From an uncultured Corynebacterium sp. (GTDB lineage: Bacteria > Actinomycetota > Actinomycetes > Mycobacteriales > Mycobacteriaceae): a stretch of DNA of 58,813 bases. Below, one piece after another: positions 53,239 to 58,813 of this stretch. The notes beneath the pieces are model-generated. The model was not told where the DNA came from and made no database searches. It saw only the letters and a program-made list of their open reading frames with translations. The stretch's first letter is position 1. The number at the start of each line of letters is the position of its first letter. The translations under genes were made by a program, and so were the position numbers. The stretch covers positions 1 to 58,813 of the forward strand of contig CALUBS010000015.1 of NCBI GenBank assembly GCA_943914355.1. The letters are read 5' to 3'.

Positions 53239-53334
53239 TTGCGCCCGAAACCGCAAACTACTGGTGCTTAACAGCTAATCTTGCGTTGAGAGGGTCGTTG
53301 CAACACTTTCCCTTAGGTGCATGTTGCAACGGCC
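53234..53334 (+). terminator. Two inverted repeats after menC
   Basis: GTAGTTGCG and CGCAAACTAC (53235-53261, one bulged base) form a first hairpin at the menC stop. A longer, nearly perfect 12-base pair (53293-53304 with 53323-53334) follows. Neither has a clear T run, so the assignment as a bidirectional terminator between menC and the convergent small gene is tentative. Confidence 0.4.
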
Positions 53335-53349
53335 CCTAGAATCCAAGGT

Positions 53350-53514
53350 TTATTGTTGCTGCTTGGGCTTTTTTCTGGAGACCAAATATTCAATGAACAC
53401 TAGGCCAAACCAAACAATGATAACCGTTGCAATTACCTGCCACTCGATTGCAAAATAGAGTGCCATTCCTAGAAAGACTAGTGGTGGTATAAAGTCGCGA
53501 GCTTTTAACGGCAT
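53350..53514 (-). CDS. Small membrane protein, 54 residues
   Basis: The product starts at ATG 53514, with GAGGATC upstream. It has two hydrophobic helices, roughly residues 9-24 and 27-46, and a basic tail ending SRKKPKQQQ. No family is recognised. It is convergent with menC, and its upstream side is cut by the IS3 remnant at 53535, so its original promoter may have been displaced by the insertion. Confidence 0.5.
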   Translation of the reverse strand: MPLKARDFIPPLVFLGMALYFAIEWQVIATVIIVWFGLVFIEYLVSRKKPKQQQ

Positions 53515-53534
53515 TGTGATCCTCGTAGTCGTCC

Positions 53535-54201
53535 TGCCCTCGGAAAGTGGACACGTCGGGGTTAGCTATGCTGCTATAGTCAGTGTAGCTGAAGTCTCGG
53601 CTTCAAAGACATCCGGCGCTACAAGATTGCACCAGGAGTGCCGTCGGCGCGTGTTGTAGCGCATGCGCCACCGGAAGACTTCCCGGGACGGCATCAAAAT
53701 ACATCTTTAAACTGCGAGTTTTACGGGTTTGGGCCCATTAATAAAACGAGGAACGATTCAGCTTTAAAACGTGGCACATCCGTATAAGCCGAGTATTCGG
53801 TTCGGTGGTCATAGACACACTGGAAGCAGAACTCCAGTGAGTTGCTTTAAGCAAAATATGTGGCGGCATTGCGCAGGATGTCGCGTTCTTCGCGCAGCTT
53901 AGAGACTTCTTTTCTTTCACTGGCGGATCCGTTCGGAATCATTCGCCGCTTGGGCTTGATCGTGCACTGCTTTTATGCGGGCACGTTTGCCGGTGCCGTA
54001 CTTTTTGACCCAAGAATGCAGCGAGGCTCGATTGATACCGAGCTTGGCTGATGCTTTGTTCAGCGAGAGGTCCTCATTGTTCTCATAGAGGGCCACGGCA
54101 TCGCGTTTGAACTGTTCTCAGTACCTGGACATGGTGGTAGATTACCAATCTTGCCAACTCGACTGGGTTGGATATCAGGTGTCCACCAAACAAGCGGGTC
54201 A
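53535..54201 (-). mobile_element. Decayed IS3-family element
   Basis: The inverted-repeat ends are recognisable at 54201 (TGACCCGCTTG...GTGGACA on the - strand) and at 53535 (CTCGGAAAGTGGACACG on the + strand). orfA starts at ATG 54132 but has TGA as its fifth codon and a later frameshift. Its remains read FKRDAVALYENNEDLSLNKA and KLREERDILRNAATYFA. The orfB part keeps only its start (around 53760-53820) and its last 40 or so residues (NTRRRHSWCNLVAPDVFEAE, stop at about 53570). The middle, with the DDE catalytic core, is deleted. It cannot transpose by itself. Its 3' end matches the ends at 1-105 and 58262. Confidence 0.88.
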
Positions 54202-54387
54202 GATCCCGAACTCATCCATACATGCTGGTGGGATGATGTTATTGAGATAGAAGTAGCCACGTTTGAGTGGGTCCCGTGGCGGAATTAGGTAAGGCTCCAC
54301 CTGAGCCTGGGATATCGAATCCCGGCCGAGGCGGAAACCGAATTGTGGAAGCAGACCCGCAACAGGAAATAATTGAAACCAAGGCAA
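54199..54387 (-). CDS. Hypothetical 62-residue ORF or gene fragment
   Basis: The frame from ATG 54387 encodes a mostly hydrophobic, proline-containing peptide (MPWFQLFPVAGLLPQFGFRL) that ends IPPACMDEFGI near the IS3 end, where it appears to be truncated. It may be the 5' part of a gene interrupted by the insertion element. No family or ribosome binding site is recognised. Confidence 0.25.
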   Translation of the reverse strand: MPWFQLFPVAGLLPQFGFRLGRDSISQAQVEPYLIPPRDPLKRGYFYLNNIIPPACMDEFGI

Positions 54388-54435
54388 ATGCCTAGGAACA
54401 AAACTCGGGGCACTTCACTTTTATCTATCTAAACC

Positions 54436-54981
54436 TTAGACCAACTCGTGAGTGAGGTTGGCCGGGCGGGTGTAGGTATTAACAACCGGGGACCACTTGA
54501 TGGCGTCGTCCACGATCTTCTGCAGGGTCTCCTTGTCGGCGTCGCCGTCGATGTCGACCTTAACGTTGACGTCGGAAACGCCTGGGCGCTTGTCTTCGCC
54601 CAAGTCACCAACGCCCCAGGTTGGGGAGAGGTCGATGTCGCCGACGATGTCGAGCTCCAGCTTGGTCAGGGTAACGCCACGGTGCTGGGCGATGGCCTGG
54701 ATGCCAACGTTGATGCAGGCACCAAGACCAGCCTGAGCGACCTCGGTGGGGTTAGGTGCGGAGTCATCGCCAAGCAGCGGCAAAGGCTCGCCCACCTTAA
54801 TGGTGTGGCCGCGCACGGTGGTGTTATTGCGGAAGAGACCGTCTGCCTCAGTGTGGGAGCGGACGTGCTTCTTAGCGCCCTCAGGGTTGTCGATGTTCTT
54901 CTGCGCTAGGTCGTTGAGCTTCTCGCCGTCAATCGGCTCGAGAGCGTCGCCTTCTTTGTGGTTCGGGGTGAGATCAGACAT
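54436..54981 (-). CDS. OsmC family protein
   Basis: The 181-residue protein has the OsmC/Ohr fold pattern: TVRGHTIKVGEPLPLLGDD, then SAPNPTEVAQAGLGACINVG with the single active-type cysteine, and the C-terminal strand-helix region. Classical peroxidases of this family use two cysteines. Here only the one in GACINVG is seen, so peroxide reduction by the usual two-cysteine mechanism is unlikely. ATG 54981 is preceded by AAGGAGCAATTTA (- strand), a good ribosome binding site. It lies alone between the IS3 remnant and the ABC transporter operon. Confidence 0.88.
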   Translation of the reverse strand: MSDLTPNHKEGDALEPIDGEKLNDLAQKNIDNPEGAKKHVRSHTEADGLFRNNTTVRGHTIKVGEPLPLLGDDSAPNPTEVAQAGLGACINVGIQAIAQHRGVTLTKLELDIVGDIDLSPTWGVGDLGEDKRPGVSDVNVKVDIDGDADKETLQKIVDDAIKWSPVVNTYTRPANLTHELV

Positions 54982-55139
54982 TAAATTGCTCCTTGTATCA
55001 GATGATTATTTACTGATGGCGCCATGGTAGCTCGAAGGTAAATATAAATCTAGAACGAGAGGTCTATTTTGTAGAGAAAGGCAGGTCTGTGATGAATAAA
55101 AATAAGGACACCGCATTTCCTAGCTTGTGAATTTAGAAA

Positions 55140-55168
55140 TTGACACCATAGTGTACCTAGCCTAGGTT
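55140..55168 (+). promoter_or_regulatory. Promoter with palindromic operator before the ABC operon
   Basis: TTGACA (55140-55145) is followed after 17 bases by TAGGTT (55163-55168). A perfect 13-base palindrome, ACCTAGCCTAGGT (55155-55167), overlaps the -10, so a dimeric regulator could control the transporter. The regulator is not identified. Confidence 0.5.
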
Positions 55169-55208
55169 CATTCTGAACAAACCACTTGGTCTAGTTGAGA
55201 AAGAACAT

Positions 55209-56378
55209 ATGGTGCACAACCGAAACCTGTCGCGACGGCAGATACTGCGCAGTGCAGTGGCAATGGGTGGGGTAGCAGTAGGCTCGCAGATGCTATCTGC
55301 ATGCTCCTCGCCGCGGCAGAAAAGCAACGCCCAGTCCGGAAAATCTGGGCAGGGCGGGGAAACCCTCACCATCGGATTCGTGCCCATCGCGTGCGCGTCA
55401 CCGTTGGTTGCAGCCGATGGCTTGGGTGCCTTCGCAAAGCAGGGCCTCAACGTTGAGCTGCGCAAATTCGCGGGGTGGGCGGATCTCTGGACCGCCTATG
55501 CCACCGGCGCCTTAGACGTGGCGCACATGCTCTCGCCCATGCCGCTGGCCATCGATGCCGGGGCTACCAATGCCTCCCGGCCCACCGAATTGGCCTTTAC
55601 GCAAAACACCAACGGGCAGGCACTGACCTTGTCCACCTCCCACCTGGATACCGTGTCGCGGCCTGAGGATCTAAAGGGCATGGTGCTAGGCATCCCCTTT
55701 GAGTATTCGGTGCATGCGCTCTTGCTGCGCGATTACCTCGTGGCCGGCGGGGTGGATCCGGTCTCTGATGTGGAACTGCGCCTCTTGCGCCCGGCCGATA
55801 TGGTGGCCCAACTTTCGGTAGGCACCATCGACGGGTTTATTGGCCCAGAGCCCTTCAACCAGCGCGCCCTGACTACCGGCTCGGGCCGCGCCTTTGTTCC
55901 CACCCGCCAGATGTGGGAAAACCACCCGTGTTGTTCGGTGGCCGTGGCGAAGGAAGTGGACCGGGGCGTGCGCGACCGCGTCGTCGCGGCGCTGCAGGAA
56001 GGCGCGCAGTACGTCGATAGCCCAGACCACGTCCATGAATCGGCGTCCATGCTGGCTAAGGAGAAGTACCTGAACCAGAAGGAAGAGCTGATTTCGCGGG
56101 CGCTCGCCGGAAACTACACCACTTGGGACGGCAAGGACACGGTGGATCCACAGATGATCAAGTTTGGCGGCCGCACCTCCGCCACCGCAATTACGTGGAT
56201 GGGCACCCAAATGGCCCGCTGGGATCTGGGCGGAAGCGCGATGCGGATGGATGACCAAGCGTTGCTAGATGTCACGAAATCCGTCTTACCGCGCGAAGCC
56301 GATCTCACCACGGACCCGGTGAAAATCAACGGCCATAGCTTCGATCCCCTGCACCCCACCGCCGGATACCAGCGTTAA
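55209..56378 (+). CDS. ABC transporter substrate-binding lipoprotein (nitrate/sulfonate/taurine type)
   Basis: The 389-residue protein has a twin-arginine motif (NLSRRQILR) and a lipobox LSAC with Cys at residue 35, so it is probably exported by Tat and lipid-anchored. The mature part starts TLTIGFVPIACASPLVAADG and continues NVELRKFAGWADLWTAYATG, as in NrtA/CmpA/SsuA-like binding proteins of the SBP_bac fold. The bound compound is not evident; nitrate, sulfonates, taurine or related anions are possible. Spacing to the permease gene is 13 bases. Transcription probably begins at the promoter at 55140. Confidence 0.88.
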   Translation: MVHNRNLSRRQILRSAVAMGGVAVGSQMLSACSSPRQKSNAQSGKSGQGGETLTIGFVPIACASPLVAADGLGAFAKQGLNVELRKFAGWADLWTAYATGALDVAHMLSPMPLAIDAGATNASRPTELAFTQNTNGQALTLSTSHLDTVSRPEDLKGMVLGIPFEYSVHALLLRDYLVAGGVDPVSDVELRLLRPADMVAQLSVGTIDGFIGPEPFNQRALTTGSGRAFVPTRQMWENHPCCSVAVAKEVDRGVRDRVVAALQEGAQYVDSPDHVHESASMLAKEKYLNQKEELISRALAGNYTTWDGKDTVDPQMIKFGGRTSATAITWMGTQMARWDLGGSAMRMDDQALLDVTKSVLPREADLTTDPVKINGHSFDPLHPTAGYQR

Positions 56379-56391
56379 GGACTCTTGCCTT

Positions 56392-57279
56392 ATGACCACA
56401 GTAAAAAATGACAGCGCCAGCACCAGTACTAGCACTGCATACTCCACTGACACCCAAGCAACGTCCCGTCCAGGTCGCACCGCCAACGCCAGCCGCAAGA
56501 AGCGGCGGGATAGCCCGTGGAAGGCGATGGGCCTGGGCATCGCGCTTTTTATTGTTTTTATCGGCATCTGGCAGGCGGTCGCAGCTGCGGGCTGGCTTTC
56601 AGATATCGCCCCCACTCCCGCGCGCACCTGGGATAGGGCCGTAGAGATCCTTTCTGATCCCTTCTACCGGGATGGGTCGGCCTCGGTGGGCATCTTTTGG
56701 CACATGGTGGCCTCCCTGCGCCGCGTGCTCATTGGCTTTGTCATCGCCATGGTGATAGCTATTCCGCTGGGCTTTTGGCTGGGGTCCTCGGACACCTTCC
56801 GCCGCGCGACCGATCCCTTTGTCCAGATCCTGCGCCCTGTATCCCCGCTGGCATGGCTGCCGCTAGGCCTGGCATTGCTTCGCGATGCCGAGAATACCGC
56901 CGTCTTTGTCATCATCCTTTCGGCCTTGTGGCCGACGCTGCTCAATACCATCGAGGCGGTCCGCGGGATTCACCCCACGTATAAGAACTTGGCGGCCACG
57001 CTCGGCACGAACCGGATGCAACAGCTCCTCTATATCGTCGGCCCGGCGGCGCTGCCGGGGATTATCACTGGCATGCGGCAATCGCTATCGACCGCCTGGT
57101 TGGTCATCGTGGCCGCGGAAATGCTCGTCGGCGGCCAGGGCGTCGGCTTCTTTGTTTGGAATATGTGGAACCGTCTTGATATTGACGCCATCGTTGTGGT
57201 CATCGTGCTTATCGGTGTCATCGGATTGGCCCTGGATTACCTCGTTGCTTCCCTGCAGAAAGTGGTGCGCTATGACTAA
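56392..57279 (+). CDS. ABC transporter permease (SsuC/TauC/NrtB type)
   Basis: The 295-residue protein has a Ser/Thr-rich N-terminal tail of about 45 residues. Six hydrophobic segments follow, and the EAA-type coupling loop is NLAATLGTNRMQQLLYIVGP followed by AALPGIITGMRQS. ADP domain features such as SPLAWLPLGLALL are typical of the SsuC/TauC group. It lies between the binding-protein and ATPase genes, and its stop overlaps the ATPase start by 8 bases, so translation is coupled. Confidence 0.92.
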   Translation: MTTVKNDSASTSTSTAYSTDTQATSRPGRTANASRKKRRDSPWKAMGLGIALFIVFIGIWQAVAAAGWLSDIAPTPARTWDRAVEILSDPFYRDGSASVGIFWHMVASLRRVLIGFVIAMVIAIPLGFWLGSSDTFRRATDPFVQILRPVSPLAWLPLGLALLRDAENTAVFVIILSALWPTLLNTIEAVRGIHPTYKNLAATLGTNRMQQLLYIVGPAALPGIITGMRQSLSTAWLVIVAAEMLVGGQGVGFFVWNMWNRLDIDAIVVVIVLIGVIGLALDYLVASLQKVVRYD

Positions 57280-58036
57280 TGCCCATATCGAGTTTGCCGG
57301 TATTACTAAAAGCTACGGCCCAACCAAGATCATTGGGGATACCTCCGTATCCATTGGAGAAGGCGAGTTCGTATCCCTGCTGGGACCATCGGGCTCTGGC
57401 AAATCCACCATGCTGAATATGATCGCGGGCCTCGCTTTTCCCTCTACCGGCGAGGTGCGCGCGCGAGGCGAGGCCGTCACCGGCCCAGGTCCAGACCGCG
57501 GCGTGGTATTTCAAAATCACGCGCTCCTGCCGTGGATGACGGCGCGTGGGAATATCGAATTCGGACTGCGTTCGGCCCGCCCGGAACTATCCAAGGCGGA
57601 GCGCACCCAGATTGCACAGGATTTCCTCGATGAGGTCAGCTTGGGCCATGCGGCAGATAGGCGCCCGTCGCGGTTATCCGGTGGCATGCAACAGCGCGTC
57701 GGTTTGGCGCGCGCCTTTGCCATTGGCTCGGATATTCTATTGCTCGATGAGCCCTTCGGCGCTTTGGATGCGCTTACCCGCCGCCAGCTGCAGTCGCTGC
57801 TGCTAAATGTGTGGGAAGAAAACCGCCGCACGGTGGTCATGGTCACCCACGACGTGGATGAGGCGGTGCTGCTCTCGGATCGCATCTTGGTGATGTCGCC
57901 GGGGCCAGAGGCCACCATCATCGAGGACATCGAAGTAGGGCTGCCCCGCCCGCGCAGCGGCAGCGAAGACTCCGCGGTGGTGGAGCGCAAAAATGAGCTG
58001 CGTGAACGGCTCCTTGGGCTGCTCGAAAACGGCTAG
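57272..58036 (+). CDS. ABC transporter ATP-binding protein (SsuB/TauB/NrtD type)
   Basis: The 254-residue ATPase has Walker A GPSGSGKST, a Q-loop in VVFQNHALLPWMTA, the signature LSGGMQQRVGLARAF, Walker B ILLLDEPFGALDA, and the switch histidine in VMVTHDVDEAVLLS. The Q-loop phrase NHALLPWMT is characteristic of nitrate/sulfonate/taurine ATPases. ATG 57272 lies inside the last codons of the permease gene. It completes a full importer. No enzyme gene for the imported compound follows; IS fragments start 66 bases later. Confidence 0.95.
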   Translation: MTNAHIEFAGITKSYGPTKIIGDTSVSIGEGEFVSLLGPSGSGKSTMLNMIAGLAFPSTGEVRARGEAVTGPGPDRGVVFQNHALLPWMTARGNIEFGLRSARPELSKAERTQIAQDFLDEVSLGHAADRRPSRLSGGMQQRVGLARAFAIGSDILLLDEPFGALDALTRRQLQSLLLNVWEENRRTVVMVTHDVDEAVLLSDRILVMSPGPEATIIEDIEVGLPRPRSGSEDSAVVERKNELRERLLGLLENG

Positions 58037-58101
58037 AGCGAGAGGATGTTCCTATATAGGTTGTCAACTTCGTGGGTGGGCTTGTTGGGGGTGTGTTGAC
58101 T

Positions 58102-58253
58102 TTAGGTTGCTGCGGCGTTGAGTCTTTTGCCTTCTTTGCGTTTTCGTTCATAGAATTGCCGGGAACGCTCGTGGAATCTGATCGATGCAAAAGACGATTG
58201 CCATAGGGCGTTCTTTAATTTTTTGTTGCCAGCCCGATTGGGCGAATTCGACA
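58102..58253 (-). pseudogene. C-terminal fragment of an IS110-family transposase
   Basis: The - strand frame reads NRAGNKKLKNALWQSSFASI and ends FYERKRKEGKRLNAAAT. This is the typical C terminus of IS110/IS116-type transposases, which carry the serine-containing AGN...LKNAL motif region. Only about 50 residues are present. On its 5' side the frame runs straight into the IS3 end at 58262, so the IS3 element probably inserted into, or recombined with, this gene. Confidence 0.75.
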
Positions 58254-58261
58254 TAAGGGCC

Positions 58262-58605
58262 TGACCCCCGAAATGTGGACACGTCGGGGGTAGCTGTGCT
58301 GCTTTAGTTAGTGTAGCTGAAGTCTCGGCTTCAAAGACATCAGGAGCTACAAGATTGCACCAGGAGTGGCACCTTCGGGTGTTGTAGCCCATGCACCACC
58401 GAAAGACTTCCTGGCGGCAGCTGATTGGACTTTCAAAGAGTTTCCTATCACGCAGTACTTCCCGCTTTAAGGTGGCGTTAAATGATTCTGCCAGGGCATT
58501 ATCGGCACTCGTTCCAACCGCGCCCATGGACTGGCGTACACCTAACGATGAGCAGTAGTTTCTAAATGCTTGTGTGAAGTGTCCCAGGTTTTGTTCCGTT
58601 TGAGT
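58262..58605 (-). mobile_element. 3' part of an IS3-family element (orfB C terminus and inverted repeat)
   Basis: The terminal repeat starts at 58262 (TGACCCCCGAAATGTGGACA). The coding part reads SLGVRQSMGAVGTSADNALA and ESFNATLKRE, the last catalytic Glu region of the DDE domain. It continues YNTRRCHSWCNLVAPDVFEA. Upstream of about 58600 the similarity stops, so the rest of the transposase is missing. It matches the tail of the copy at 53535. Confidence 0.85.
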
Positions 58606-58624
58606 AGATGGGAAAATCTGGAAC

Positions 58625-58795
58625 GTGCCGAGAAAATTTGACCAGGATGCCAAGGATCGTGTGGTCCGTCTCGTGGAAGACCGCATCTTGGCGGAAAACA
58701 TGTCGATGTGGGCCGGGCTGGTTTTTAAGACCGGGCGGTTTGAGTGCCTTCCTGGGTTTGGTGCCATTGGTTGGCGTACTCAGTCGGCGGGATAA
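58625..58795 (+). pseudogene. 5' fragment of a second IS3-type orfA
   Basis: From GTG 58625 the frame reads PRKFDQDAKDRVVRLVEDRI then LAENMSM, the usual N terminus of a corynebacterial IS3-group OrfA with the first part of its helix-turn-helix. After that the sequence changes to unrelated residues (WAGLVFKTGRFECLPGF) and stops at 58793-58795. It is opposite in direction to the IS3 piece before it, so two elements are joined head to head here. Confidence 0.65.
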
Positions 58796-58813
58796 ACCCT
58801 AGGCTCGAATGAG

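Noticed and set aside
53350..54435. Prophage or genomic island after menC
   Set aside because: Only IS3 remains and small ORFs are present. No integrase, attachment repeat or phage structural gene was found.
55155..55167. DtxR (iron) box before the ABC operon
   Set aside because: Only the TAGCCTA core agrees with the consensus; the outer TTAGG and CCTAA parts do not.

Overview
The window is high-GC chromosomal DNA from a Corynebacterium. The evidence is the gene order (murB, mshA, gpm, senX3-regX3, ppx, proC, bS22, hemACDB, hemE-hemY, hemL, cytochrome c maturation genes, menA-menE-menB-menC), which follows the conserved actinobacterial order remembered from Mycobacterium and Corynebacterium, together with mycothiol synthesis, several leaderless genes, and a Cas9 that closely resembles the C. 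diphtheriae enzyme. The species cannot be fixed from the sequence alone.

Layout. 1-1470: IS3 end and a broken MmeI-like restriction-modification gene. 1634-6386: small conserved genes (DUF445, DUF2516, DeoC-like, LmeA-like, methyltransferase, DUF2505). 6402-15159: murB, luxS, three acyl-CoA ligase paralogues with an ogt gene between two of them, and mshA. 15201-24150: gpm, the SenX3-RegX3 two-component system, ppx/gppA, proC, a BldC-like regulator, the 33-residue ribosomal protein bS22, a HAD phosphatase and a glutaredoxin-like protein. 24227-37074: heme synthesis (hemA, hemC, hemD fusion, hemB, hemE, hemY, hemL) with two membrane proteins, an HNH protein and a dehydrogenase between them. 37125-41952: phosphatase and the TlpA-CcdA-ResB-CcsB cytochrome c assembly set, which uses the heme made by the preceding genes. 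42207-46156: menA, menE, menB (menaquinone) and small proteins.

46921-52090 is the most notable part: a compact type II-C CRISPR-Cas system. It has five 36-base repeats and four 28-base spacers on the + strand, convergent with a cas9-cas1-cas2 operon on the - strand. A tracrRNA gene lies directly before cas9 on the same strand, and its terminator ends only about 23 bases before the probable TTG start of cas9. Each repeat ends with an extended -10 promoter element, so each spacer may have its own promoter. The system separates menC (52228) from the other men genes and is visibly poorer in GC than its neighbours.

53350-58813: a small membrane protein, a decayed IS3 copy, an OsmC-family protein, and a three-gene nitrate/sulfonate/taurine-type ABC transporter with a palindromic promoter. 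The window ends in a nest of IS110 and IS3 fragments. Related IS3 ends occur at both window edges and at 53535-54201, which marks these as the fluid parts of the region.
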